From Numida meleagris (taxonomy: Eukaryota > Chordata > Aves > Galliformes > Numididae), in contig NC_034415.1 of assembly GCF_002078875.1 (NCBI RefSeq), positions 23,646,331 through 23,710,330 on the forward strand: a DNA stretch of 64,000 bases, written 5' to 3'. A model generated the notes under the pieces. It ran no database searches and was not told the origin of the DNA. It saw only the letters and a program-made list of their open reading frames with translations. The translations under genes and the position numbers were made by a program. Positions 1 to 18,000 of this stretch are shown here, piece after piece. Position 1 is the first letter of the stretch. Every line of letters starts with the position of its first letter.

Positions 1-3000
1 CAGCGTGTGGTGCACACCTTCCTTCCCAGAAAATTCAGGTTATGGGATGTGGAGCTGCGGGTTTGGGACACGGCTGTTCCGTGCCTCCTTTGGTCATCAA
101 GGTGATCACTTGATCCTGAGCTTCCGCACATTGGAATACTCATATAAGGGAGGTGTCTGCTGCAACTGCAGCCCTTGGGGATAAAGCCTTGGATGGAAGG
201 TTTGTTCAGATCTGGAAAGCTGTGATGAAGTTTGAGGTGTTTGCTCTTTAAGGGCTTCTGTCTGCGTTCTTGCTTGGACTTCAGTGCTGGTTAACAAATC
301 CCTTTGCCTGTAGCGATGATGTGGCTCAAAGGACCTTTTGGGGGTGAATTTGAAGGTTCGGATTTGGCTCCGCTGCTTTCAGCGGGCACCAGAGAGTCTT
401 TACCTGTAGTTTTGTGCATCTGCTCTTAATTGAAATGTCTTTGTTAACTGCTTCAGTTTTGCCAATGAGCTTTTCATTCTCCAGAGCTGGAGCAATTATT
501 TCTTAGCCTGGCTCTTGATACAGCCAGAGTGCCTGTAGGTTGTCATCTGTGGATGCTTCCCCTACAGTGTTGGGATGGACTGTTGTATCTTAACTGTAAT
601 CATAATGAGTCCCAGCAAAACAGCATTGAATCACTACGTGGTGAAGTGCGTTGTCACTCTCCAAAAGTCCTCGTTGCTCCCCTGCCATCCCCAGCCCAGG
701 GCTAGCAACAGGAGAGAAAGCAGTGCCTCTGACATGAAGGTACTCCAAATCTTAGTTCTTGGCTTGGTTCTGACAGAGTGAATTCTGAGTTTTGACGCAG
801 GATTGAGGCATGGGGGAGTGGCTGTGAGGAAACAGTCTCTTCTGGGTGTAGTGAGTTGTCTGGCATTAGATAGGTCATGGTTGGAAAGTGAGATTGCGCT
901 TGCGTACATGTGTGACACTCTGACCGGTTCTGTTAAAGTGCTCCCCGTGCATACCAGTGCTGTAGGAGGCAGTGGACACTGGACAGGTTTGTCCCCATTT
1001 TGCATAGCTCGACCTCAAATGAAAACTAAAATGACTCACCCCAAAATCATGCCAGTGATCCTACATCTGAGAGCTTGTCGTGCAGACAAAACAAAGCCTT
1101 TCAAAAACGTCTTTAAGGTCGCAGCAAAGCTCAGTGCTTCTGAAGACATTACGCAGGAGTTCCTGAAGGCCGCCTGGGGTGTCACTGAACAGCAATGTCC
1201 TCTGGAGCAGGCGGCAGCCAGGAGGTCATTCTGGCTCGTTCCATGAAAACTTTGTCAAGTCCAGGATTAGCATTGGAGCTGAAGGAGTCTTTGAAGAGAA
1301 GCAGCAGTGAAACAGTTAGGAGCATCATTCTCAGAACGGTGTCTGATAACATCCAGAGCTTTGCCTTGGAAGACAAATGGGATGCGTTCATGCCTCTAGG
1401 TGCCTTTGTGGGCTCTCTGACTTGGAAAGACCAGACTGCATAAATTTACGTGCTGGGAAGTCTGGAGGTTAGACATTTTACAAAAAGTTTTCTGCATTGG
1501 GAAATGGTACGGAATCAGTAGGGAGGATAATTGCTTTAACTTGGAGATTCTTCTTTGCTCATGAGCAAAAAGAATGGTTCATTACTGTGAAAGGTATGAA
1601 ATACTGGACGCTACATCCAGTAGTGTTTGGAGAGAGCAATGCAGCCTAGACTCCTGAGAGGGCAGCTCATCCTGGAGAGAAGCCCATAGAGGCTGATGCT
1701 CAGTCACAGATGAGAAATATCCTAGCTAGGGTATTGTTTTCCACGGTTACTCTCTGTATACTTTAGAAACTAACACTGGAGGTCAGTAAGCCATAAAATG
1801 AATCAGATGGTATTTTATCTTCCTTGCAGAGGAACTAAGAACGATCTTATGTAGTGAAGCACAGTATCGTGTCCGTACAAACGAACACTTGAGTTCTGAG
1901 AAGTGCCCGGTTCAGGCAACAGTGTGGTGTACTGGCTTCTTCTGGTGGATTCTTCTGGAGATTTCCATATTCCCTGTTTTCAACAGGCTGTTTCATTATA
2001 GGGTGCTAATTCTGCTGTGAGCAGTGTGATGTAAATATAAAGAATTGAGGCAGCCTTCTTCCTGAGTGCTTTGTAGTTCACTGATAAAATGGGAGCTGGT
2101 TTTGGCGCCCATTTTAACTTCCGTAGCGCAAGTTGCTTGTGGCCACATTGGGAGAGGGTTGGGATGGATGTTTTCCTCCTTAGGTAGTTATACATGGGAA
2201 GACATCCCGTCCTCAGCACTAACTGAATAATAGCTTGAAAGCAGGATGCTGTGCTGTAACCAATCGATTTGTCATTGGCTGACCTGAGAGGAAAGATGAA
2301 AAAGATTCAAAAGGAGATAAATAATTGACACCACTGCCTCATGTCCATTCAGCTTGCAACCTTTTCTCCTTGATATTAAAGACAGCTGAGTTGCTTTTGG
2401 CAGCTTCTTTCTTTGGCCCAGGCTCCCCTGCAACCTGGATGTTTGATTGCAGGAGGAAATAAGAATTAGATCTGAGTGATGATGCGTCTTCACATGTGCT
2501 GTGAGGAGATGAATTTCTGAGCATGCAGGCTCTTAGCTCTGCGTTTCTGCATGGCCCACAAGAAAAGAGCTGAGCCTCTTTTTCCTACATAGAGGTGTGT
2601 GTATGAATTTATATACAAAATGTCAGGCACTCGGTGCTCCGGGAAGTGGTGGTTTTGCATATCCCAGTACTTTTCATCTTCCCTGTAATGTGGCATTCAG
2701 TTAATGGATGTGCCAGAGTGAGAAAACCCAAAGGAAACCCCTGGCTGTTTTCCTAGAAACTTTATTAATTTTGCAGCGCTCTGTTTTGAGGAATAGGAAA
2801 GGTCCCTACCCCTGCTCCAGGGAGGCTCTTAAGTGTTTTTTTAAATTGTTATTCCTGAAGCAGGTTAAGCTGTAGGTGTGTGAACCCTGGCAGTGCCCTC
2901 TTGAGGTACGATGCTTGCGGAGTGCAGAGAGGCTCTGCTTGGCCCGGTGTTTTGGTGTGGGCCTGGCTGTGGTCAGTCAGCACCTCTCCGACCTCAGGAG

Positions 3001-3570
3001 ATGGGTTCAGCCCCACGCTCTGCTCTGGGTGTGGGGCTGATCCTCCAGCCTGCTACATGGCAGTGCTCTGAACCTCCCAGGCCAGGCCGATCCTGGTCCC
3101 ATCCCTCATGCCTGGCAGTTTCTGGGAGGCTTTGGTGCTGGGCCTGCCGGTCTTCCAGTGCCTGTGCCAGATCACACCGTGGCGATGCAGCAGTACTCGC
3201 CTGAGGGGTGAGTGTGAAGCCACCAAACCATGCACAGCAGAACTGATTTCAAGCACTGTGTCTAGTGCTTCCCAGCTTGTTAGGCCTGCGTGCTTCCCCT
3301 GAGCTTGCCTCAGTCGATGCAAATGTTCTGTTTAACCTCTTTTTTGTGTTTCTTTCCCTAAATTTTTCTACCTCCTCTTTTTAGCCTTCTCTCCAAATGC
3401 TAGTTTGAAAAGCTTACATATAAGCGTACGAATTATAAAGAAGTTGCCAAAAATATTAAAACGAAAAATTTTGAGTTTGTCTGCTATTATGCTCAGAAGA
3501 TAGTGGAAGCAAATATTAGTCATTCACATCATTTTCTGTGTTGAGTCAACATCTATTTTTAGGTGTGGAG

Positions 3571-3623
3571 CACATAAAGACAACTCTTTGACACATAAAA
3601 CACATAAAGACATCCATTTGACA
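3571..3623. repeat. 30-bp imperfect tandem duplication
   Basis: CACATAAAGACAACTCTTTGACA-like units begin at 3571 and 3601, differing by a few bases. The 3' part of each is TTTGACA. This is a local duplication inside the intron. Confidence 0.75.
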
Positions 3624-3941
3624 TCATTTGTGTTGGGGCTGAGGCTGGGGAAGGGGGGAAGACGATCACTGAAAGCATTGTGTTGGTGACAGGACCCCTC
3701 ATTTCTTCCAGGAAGCATTTTAAGACATGATACAGGAATGTACTGATCTGTTTATATTTAAATCAAGATGAAGTGCAAAATATTCAGGTTTAGATCTGAC
3801 TCTGTTTTAGATGTGCTGCAAAGTAATTCGTGATCTGTGCTGAATGCTTGCAATTAGGCCTTATCTGGGAAGCGTTCTTGTTCAATTTGTTATGCTAAAA
3901 GCATTTATCTTAATAGTGCAGAGGGCTTTTCATGCACATAC

Positions 3942-3977
3942 TACAATTTATAGATCTGATTACAATTTATAGATCTG
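3942..3977. repeat. 19-bp tandem duplication in intron
   Basis: TACAATTTATAGATCTG occurs at 3942-3958 and again at 3961-3977 with no mismatch, separated by AT. The period is 19 bp, so this is a recent slippage-type duplication. Confidence 0.85.
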
Positions 3978-4721
3978 GTTTTTCTTTTAGCTCTGGATTT
4001 GTATTTTTGTAGGCAGAAGAGCAGTTGAAGGATTTGATTTAATAATTTTTTGATGGCATACATGCAGAGCCTCAGCTTGCTTTTCTTGTTTATTTGGTCA
4101 TAATATTTTATGGTCTGGTTTGGGCTTACAGTGCAAGGGAACTTCTTGTGATAAACTGCAGATATGACAATGAGTGTCAGTATGCAGCTCCCCGAGCAGA
4201 TGTTCATTTAGTTGAATTTCACCAGCGCTTGCTGTTCATCTGGAGCAGGTTTCGCCAGCTCAGGATGAGAATACAAAGAGCACAAAAGATCACTCTGAAA
4301 ATAACCCGATCTGTTTCAGACACTTGAAGAAAAGCATCCTGGAACTCGAGGATGCTGTGCATGTTGTAAGGTTATTGCACGTTGGATGCAGTACATCATC
4401 CATACACCCACAGCTCAGGGGGGTAAATTTACAGAGCAGCGCGTAGGAAGTCACACATTAATCTACCTCTGAACAATAGCTGTTTTGTGCCTGTGCTTAA
4501 AGAACCCTTGCATTTGTTGTCAAAGTCTCTAGCCGCCTTTGTTCTTGTAACCGCTCCTGGTTTTGTTGGTTTGGGTTTTTTTTGACAGATAGCACCTCGA
4601 CTCGGGGGTTACTCATCTCACTGAACATAAGGTTTCATGCTTGTGGAAAAGAAAATCTGTCTTTAAAATGTAAAAGGCAGTTCTGCTTACTAATAGGTAT
4701 TTCTTTTTCTTAAATCCCTAG

Positions 4722-11491
<6,770 letters not shown>

Positions 11492-11537
11492 ATTTCATAT
11501 CCTTACTTACTAAAATATATATATATAAATATATATA

Positions 11538-11545
11538 CGAACAAA
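11538..11545 (+). promoter_or_regulatory. miR-375 8mer seed match
   Basis: CGAACAAA is the exact complement of miR-375 nucleotides 2-8 followed by A. It lies 47 nt after the stop codon. miR-375 is reported to repress HuD in mammals. Further GAACAAA (7mer-A1) matches lie at 12513-12519 and 13153-13159. Confidence 0.6.
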
Positions 11546-12512
11546 ACAAAACAAAAAAACTCTTCAAGGCTTATATTCAACCATGGACTTTATAAGCCAG
11601 TGTTGCCTAAGTATTAAAACATTGGATATCCTGTGAGGAACAGGAAAGGATTTTATAATGCTTAGAAAAAAAAAAAAAAACCTTTGATGCATTGAATGTT
11701 CTTTCATAGCTGTCGTTGTTGAATATAATATACATAGATAACAATGTGCAGGGATTTTTACCCGGCCAGCTAGTTTTACTACCTTCCTTGAAGGTGGGTC
11801 TTTTTAAGATGACCATTCACTCATTTGAAAAAAATAAGAAAACAAAAACAATTTTTACAAACTAATGGGATTAAAAGCGAGAAAACAGATTTTTCTTTTC
11901 TTTTCTTCTTTTGAAAACATTGATCTAATCAGATTGGTAAACCCCCCTGGTAAATTAAAGAGGAACAATAAAAATTGCAAAAAGAAGAACATAATTTTGC
12001 AACTTTTTTTATTTTTCCTTTTTTCTTTTATATCATGTGAACTAAACAGTCTTCTGTTAGGGAATGGGGTAGAGGGGGATACCTGATGACATAACAATTT
12101 AAATAACATTAACAATGTTGCCAAAGAGGTGGTCTCTTTGCTGAAAATGGGTTTCAAGAAAAATCTATTTTTATAAAATATAAAGAATTTTTACAAGAGA
12201 ATCTGGATTTGAGAAAAAATATTTTGACTGGCTAATTTAGGGGAAATTGACAACTTTGTCATGTTCATACTGCACTGGTAACTTTTTAGAGATCAAGATG
12301 TGTGTTTTAAACTGGATTAGTAGATTGTTTTTTGAAGGATGGGCTACAAACAGATGATCTTCGTATCTTTTCATAGCATGTAATAAAAATATTAAATACA
12401 GTACGGGAGAGTGTTCTTCCCAGGCACGCAGTTACCCACAGTCAAAACCCAAAAGCAAGGAGATGAGTTGCAAGATGGTTTTTCTTTAAGTCATCAGTAT
12501 GGGATATCAGCA

Positions 12513-12519
12513 GAACAAA
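12513..12519 (+). promoter_or_regulatory. miR-375 7mer-A1 seed match
   Basis: GAACAAA matches miR-375 nucleotides 2-7 plus A. It is weaker than the 8mer at 11538 and such a heptamer can occur by chance in an AT-rich UTR. Confidence 0.35.
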
Positions 12520-12747
12520 AGTTTAAAAAAAAGAAAACTTAATTTTGATCAAAAACTTCCTTGGTTTGAGCAGTAGGTGCTACGAAATTATTTACATATC
12601 TTAGTATCATAGTTAAATGTAATGTGTTTAGAAAGAATACATTTGCTTTAAATTTGTTAAGAATTTTCAAATTCACTTTATAGCCCATGCTAATATAATT
12701 GGGCTGTGTTGGCACATTTGGAACACTGTTTATGTTGCTTGAAACAC

Positions 12748-12759
12748 TTATTTATTTAA
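12748..12759 (+). promoter_or_regulatory. AU-rich element nonamer in 3'UTR
   Basis: TTATTTATTTAA contains the nonamer UUAUUUA(U/A)(U/A) and overlapping AUUUA pentamers. This is a classical ARE and a possible site for ELAVL proteins themselves or for TTP/AUF1-type factors. Confidence 0.5.
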
Positions 12760-12877
12760 TTGCCGATGTGATGCATATGGCCAAAATCAAATATAGCTAG
12801 TTTGGCTAGTCTACTTATTTGTTTACTTAAACTATGGGAAGAAGCATATTATTGTGTCATTTTGTTGTGTGTGTATG

Positions 12878-12885
12878 TGTATATA
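12878..12885 (+). promoter_or_regulatory. Pumilio response element-like octamer
   Basis: TGTATATA matches UGUANAUA exactly, but it sits at the edge of a TG/TA dinucleotide run (about 12865-12909), so it could be incidental. Confidence 0.35.
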
Positions 12886-13152
12886 TAATATAAATATATA
12901 TATATATAAAGTTATTTTTTCTTTTGGTTAATTTATTATAAGTTGTAACACTTTGCTAGTTTTGTTTGTATATGTCTTAAAATGTTTTCTTATGATACTT
13001 AAGTGACAGAGGTATCAAGGTAACTTGTGTAGAAATATTGTTTGATATATTGTCATGTTTGTTGTGAATATTTTTTCTTACTGCACAGTAGAAAAGAAAA
13101 CAACTGGGTCTTTATTTTAATGTAATTCAGATTGGGGAAAACAGAGCTAAGG

Positions 13153-13159
13153 GAACAAA
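13153..13159 (+). promoter_or_regulatory. miR-375 7mer-A1 seed match
   Basis: A further GAACAAA, within the well-preserved-looking distal UTR about 220 nt before the first well placed poly(A) signal. Confidence 0.35.
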
Positions 13160-13377
13160 ATGACTGAGGGGGTGCTCTCCCATGTCCAGTGCACTGATCA
13201 TTTTAGTATGTTTGTGCTTTGTACGGTTATATATTTAAAACAAAAAAGGGTCATGCTCTTCCCTGAGTACTAGAAACAGTTACTCGCTATGCATAATCTA
13301 GTTGATAGTTAAATTTGCTATTGCTTTTCTTGTCTTGTTATATAAAATCTTTTCAATACAAGTTTAGTCTTAATGGT

Positions 13378-13383
13378 AATAAA
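13378..13383 (+). terminator. Poly(A) signal, proximal candidate
   Basis: AATAAA followed by a U/GU-rich stretch (TTATGGTTATTTATAACTTGTG). Cleavage is expected near 13400. Confidence 0.6.
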
Positions 13384-13897
13384 ACGTTATGGTTATTTAT
13401 AACTTGTGCTTATTTTGTGCATTTTTTCCATGCTATACCCACTAACTGCATGTAGACTAAGTATTGTTTTTTCACACTGAAGAGGCAAACTTTTGTAGTA
13501 GACAAATAACTAAAGCAAAGGCTGCATCATAATTTTATCAGTTTTTTACTTTAACAATGTTAGATTTTAGTTTAAAGGAACACTCATTCAATGTTCAGGG
13601 AAACCTTTATACATCATCTGCTATGAATGAGCGCAGTTTGCTGGGAAAGTTTTGATGCATTTGCTAAGCATTAGTGGGGAAGGCATGTCAGAATCTTTTC
13701 TCTACAATGTGTTTTACTATCTGAATAATAATAATTTAAAAGAATCTTTCTTAGGACCAGGCAGTTGTATACTTTAGTTATAATGAATGACTTCATGTTA
13801 ACCTTGCTAGTTTAGATCATTTCTGAGGGAAAGTATTGTAAATGTTTTTTTCATAACCTTGTTGTGTTTGAATTATTTGTACTTTAATTGTCCAGAC

Positions 13898-13903
13898 AAT
13901 AAA
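13898..13903 (+). terminator. Poly(A) signal, middle candidate
   Basis: AATAAA followed within 10 nt by AAGTGTGTAG, a GU-rich downstream element. Cleavage is expected near 13920. Confidence 0.6.
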
Positions 13904-14597
13904 TGAAAGTGTGTAGAATGGCTATGGACTTTCCACATTTTTAACCGTGTTCAGATGTCGTAGTGATCCCAGCCACACCTCCAAAGAGGGAGATGTTAGT
14001 CTGATCTCAGAAGCAAGGTCTCGGAGACAAATGTCTTGGTTGAACCAGACTAAGAATATTCATTATTTGTTTTTTTCCTCCTTCTGAAGGCAAGAAGGAA
14101 TCTGCCATTTCAGATGTTTGACACCAAAGACCAAATTGTAACTGTGATTCAATACCTTTATTTGAATGTGGGAGATGCTGAAGGGTTTCTACCATATGCA
14201 GTGTTTTTACACAATGAAAATATTAACTCGGTCAATATCAACTTTAAACAAAAGTAATGAGAATTTCAGCATTAATATTTTCTAAGTCATTTAGTTTGAC
14301 TTTTCTATGACCATGCTGTGAATGTCACGCGATATGAAACAGTGTACATACCTGCTGTACAACAGTGTGTGACCACATTCCCAATTTAATTCTTTTCACC
14401 ATGTTATAACAGTTGATATTTCAGTTGACTTGTTTGAATCCCATTAATGCAAATATTCACTTCATGTTTATGTTCTGTAACATTCACTAATTGAGAATGT
14501 GTACCTTGTAAAACTGCAGCATTGAATCTCGTAACAGATTAGGAAAAATATCAGTGGGCTGGATGGACTGTGCAATTTTTCAGCTCCTTCACCTATT

Positions 14598-14603
14598 AAT
14601 AAA
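14598..14603 (+). terminator. Poly(A) signal, distal candidate
   Basis: AATAAA followed by CTCGTGTTTTTGTGAG, a strong GU-rich downstream element. If used, it gives a 3'UTR of about 3.1 kb. Confidence 0.5.
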
Positions 14604-14622
14604 CTCGTGTTTTTGTGAGATT

Positions 14623-16680
14623 AAGTTACCCTGTTGATTATAATAATTAATTTCAGGCCCCAGAATGAGTTGGTTCTTAAATTTACGGCTTGCTTTATTC
14701 ATCCTTAAATGAATCTGCCCCTTCCATGGTGTAAAATACAGGAAGCAGTGGCTCTGTTTAAAGACTTAGATGGAAGGCATGCTTCAGGGCCATCTACCCA
14801 GCTCTAGACCTACCTAGACACACACTTCAGGAAAGAGTTTTAGCATGCACCAGTCCATTGCCTTTTATGTGAACTTACTTTGTTTAAAAAAAAAAAAAAA
14901 AAAAATTCATAGGAAGGAATCATCAGACACCTGAATAATTCAGCCAATTTAACCTTATGGCATTTAACTACTAGAACTCATTACTTTGTTTAAAAAAAAA
15001 AAAAAAAAAAACTATCCAGTCACTAGTGCTTGTAATAGAATGCCACCAGGTACACCACACCATCTGTTCCCTTCACCTGATTTCTTTTTTTCCTCCTTTC
15101 TGTTGTGTACCTCACGTGGCCAGACCAGCAGTGAGCTGGAAGCACGGGGCACACTGCTTAAGGCAGGAGCCTGTCTCTGCTCTGGGCGTTTTGCTGTTGA
15201 CTACAAAAGAGCCTAATTTTGTTAAGTCCACTTCAGGCTCAGCTGCTGTTCTTCAGCATCTTGTTGAGGTAAGGTACCCATGTCCCTGTGTTACGTACAG
15301 CACTCATAAATGTGCTTACATGAGCTGTACAAAGGCTCACATGCCCGTTTAAGAAAAGCAAACAGCCTCTGCCCAGTGTCACAGCTGTGGTATGTGAAGT
15401 CCTGACCTGCTTTCGGAGCGCTGCACGCCTGTGTGCTGGATAAAACGGGGTGCTGATGGTGCCTTTGCCTGCACCCATCCTGCCTGAGCAGAGCCAGCAG
15501 TTCATACTGAAACACAGGTTCCGCCCAGCTGGGATCAGAACCACTGCTCCCTAGCACTCGCTCACTCAAAGTAATCAAGTTTTACATTCCTTTCATGAAA
15601 GGGTAATCACTCTGCAATTAGCGAGCCTGCTGCATAAATGGAAAATCACCTTGGGGGGTTGGATTGCGCTCCCTCAGTGCTGTGCTTGGGCTGAATGGGA
15701 TGGGGTGAGGGTGGGCAGGGGCTGTTGGTGGGAGGGCCCTGGACTGCTCCCGAATTTCTGTCGTGGGAGCCTGGCAGCAGGTGTGTCACATGCAGACTAG
15801 TTCCCCGTTACCACTACTGGCTTCCATGGAGGCTGCATGCATCCTGCCTCACCCAGCTGTTACTGAGCACTTGGCTCAGCTGTGGGGGTGAGAGATACAG
15901 AAAGGCCCTGGGGACAGTCCCCTTTTGCCATCACCTGGAGCAGGCAGGGCTGTCTAAGGGCACGTCCCCTTCAGTGGCTGCAACGAGGTGAGGTACAGCA
16001 GGGTCAGTGAGCAAGGACAGGGCAGATTCATTCCCTGCCCTGAGGAGCTCAAAGCCCAGGCTGACTGCACAGCAGTAATTCATTGTTCATGGGGAGCAGA
16101 ATGAGAGATCAAATCCAGAACAGCATTACAAAAGCTTCGCCGTCTCAAGCTAATCCAGTATTTCTAGTCTAAAAATAACTGACTTCTGAAACCCAGAAGT
16201 GATGGAGACAATGCAGCCGAGCTTCAGTAGGTTCTGAAGTGAGCAAAACAAGAGCTGCTGGAAGGAACCAAAAAGCAAAACCCACACACACCTCACAGGG
16301 TGCACAGCCCCTGCAGCCCTCGCTGTGATCCCGGGGTGGTAGGGGTCACTGCCACCGCGTGGGAACCATGAGCGCTGGTGTGACAGGCACGGCTGGGGCC
16401 GTCAGCAGAAGCACTGCGTGCAGGGAGCACGGAGACTGACCCCGCTGAAGTGTCACCGAGCTTCTGGAGCTCCTGTTCCCATAGCCCGTGTCTCAGAAAG
16501 CCTGTTCCCTGTCAAGGCACCGGGAAGGGCTGTAGGAAGGAAGGCAACCAGAGGGACAGACACAAAGACCAATTAACTTAAGCCAACCACATCTGATCTC
16601 AGACAGGTTCATCTATCATCATATTAGCCATTTTCTGAAATACCCTTTCAGCAGAAATAACTGGGAAGAGGATATGAACA
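14623..16680. other. Intergenic start of gene desert
   Basis: No gene. It holds a duplicated poly-A block (14875-14905 and 14981-15011) and a G/C-richer stretch (about 15400-16500) with chance ORFs only. No promoter or splice pattern is convincing. Confidence 0.7.
14875..15011. repeat. Duplicated TTACTTTGTTT-A20 block
   Basis: TTACTTTGTTT followed by exactly 20 A occurs at 14875-14905 and again at 14981-15011: 31 identical bases, 106 bp apart. The flanks and the intervening DNA do not match each other. Confidence 0.85.
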
Positions 16681-16699
16681 CACACGCGCACACACACAC
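16679..16699. repeat. CA microsatellite
   Basis: Short (CA)n run interrupted by CGCG near its start. Confidence 0.8.
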
Positions 16700-18000
16700 C
16701 AGCAGCTGCTTTTTTACACAAAGCTTGACATTTTGCCATCCACAAGCTTGTATCGCATTTGTAAACAAAGCCAGCACATTTTAAAGGGCTTAAACTATTT
16801 AGTATTAAATTTCACTCAAATTTTAAATGTTAAGAGGCTGCAAATTATTTCTCATTGAAGAAGAAAAAATCAAAAATGCCAAGTCTGCTACCTGAGCCAC
16901 TCCCCAGCAAAGTGCCCTCCTCACGTCACAGCCCTGGGGGCAGCAGCCTTGCCCCAGCTCCTGCTGCTCGCTCGCAGGTACCTACAACACCAGGCCGCTT
17001 CCTTGTCCCTCAGACCTAACGCACACCACATGCTGAGCACAGGATTCCACTCCATACGCCATCAGCGTTGCACCAAGGGCCACTAGGAGCCAGGATTCCT
17101 CCCCGCAGCAGCTGCACAGACCATGGTGCCCTGTCAGAGCCCAGGAAAAGCTCTCCTATAGCCACAAGCCTATCAAACAAGGACCTAAACAGGCAGATCT
17201 CGAGCTCTCTGTCTGCACGCAGGACTGACAGCGCTGCCGTGTGCGCTCGAGGAGCACTGAGCCTTCTCTTCCTTACTCTGTGCTTGAGTTGCACGGGTCC
17301 CAGCAAACTGATATGCAAGAATTAGCTTTTTACAAACAATGCAATTCTGATTTTAAATCAGCACATGAGACACTTAATTAATTTTGTAGGATAAGGAATC
17401 TGTTGCAAATATACAGCAGTACACCCACACATCACCATCTGCTGTGGAGAATTAAATGTACAACTCACAAATGAAATCCTGCAAAGTTGGTGCAAAAAGG
17501 TCCTTGCTTGAATTTAAACAAGGCTGTAGAAACCTGCAAACACATTGCAAAAGATCATGAAAACAATAACAAATTTGTCCATCTGTGAGTAGGTTCCAGC
17601 AGGGTTGAGTTTCTGTTTTGTTTCTGATGTCTGTTCATTTGCAATAATTGTTGCATCTGACAATGCGAAGCCTATGGAGTGTGTTTGAACTCCCCATGGC
17701 CGCAGTCACTGTGGAGGTGCTGCCACTTCGCACCAGGTGTTGAGGGTTTAGGTAGAATTTAAAAAAAAAAAGAAAGAAAGAACAAAGAAAGAAATCCCTT
17801 TTATTCTATTCAATTTAGCCGCTATTTTGAAAATTTGGCAAATCTCACAATTGTTGTGGATGTTTTATTATTAGAATTATTAACAAACACAGTTCTACTG
17901 AAGAGAAGAAAAACAAACATCAACAAATACTGCTGCCATTAAAAAAAAAAATTAAAAATCCAGCAAACACAAATATCTGTTTCCCTTTGACTCCATTGAA
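16700..18000. other. AT-rich unique stretch, candidate enhancer region
   Basis: Non-repetitive AT-rich DNA. It includes homeodomain-type TTAATTAA at about 17374 and a POU/SOX motif cluster at 17562-17665. An A/GAAA simple repeat lies at 17761-17794 and an A-run at 17941-17950. No gene. Enhancer function is inference from motif content. Confidence 0.4.
17761..17794. repeat. A-rich GAAA simple repeat
   Basis: A-run followed by repeated AGAA units. Confidence 0.8.

Larger units (their letters stand above)
1..4721 (+). other. ELAVL4: ELAVL4 intron upstream of the RRM2 exon (partial)
   Basis: I searched for the exon encoding the C-terminal half of RRM1 (SLGYGFVNYIDP...) and did not find it, so the whole stretch is read as intron. 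It ends in a pyrimidine-rich acceptor (TTCTTTTTCTTAAATCCCTAG). Open frames here, such as 803-1246 and 1195-1443, have no recognisable domain. Two short tandem duplications lie at 3571-3623 and 3942-3977. A G/C-richer patch spans about 2890-3220. Nothing else is evident. Confidence 0.85.
11492..14622 (+). other. ELAVL4: ELAVL4 3'UTR
   Basis: Long AU-rich 3'UTR that starts directly after TGA. It contains AT dinucleotide runs (11514-11537 and 12878-12909), three miR-375 seed matches, an AU-rich nonamer, a Pumilio-type octamer and three well placed AATAAA signals. Only low-complexity or chance ORFs occur. The distal end is taken as about 20 nt after the last AATAAA (14598) and is inferred. Transcripts may end near 13400 or 13920 instead. 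Confidence 0.8.

Noticed and set aside
803..1443. Open frames of 147 and 82 codons in the first intron
   Set aside because: No domain, no splice-site support, not recognisable as any family, and the strands and frames overlap each other. Consistent with chance.
1..4721. Exon encoding the second half of ELAVL4 RRM1
   Set aside because: Looked for the YGFVNY region and flanking splice sites and found none, so it must lie upstream of the window.
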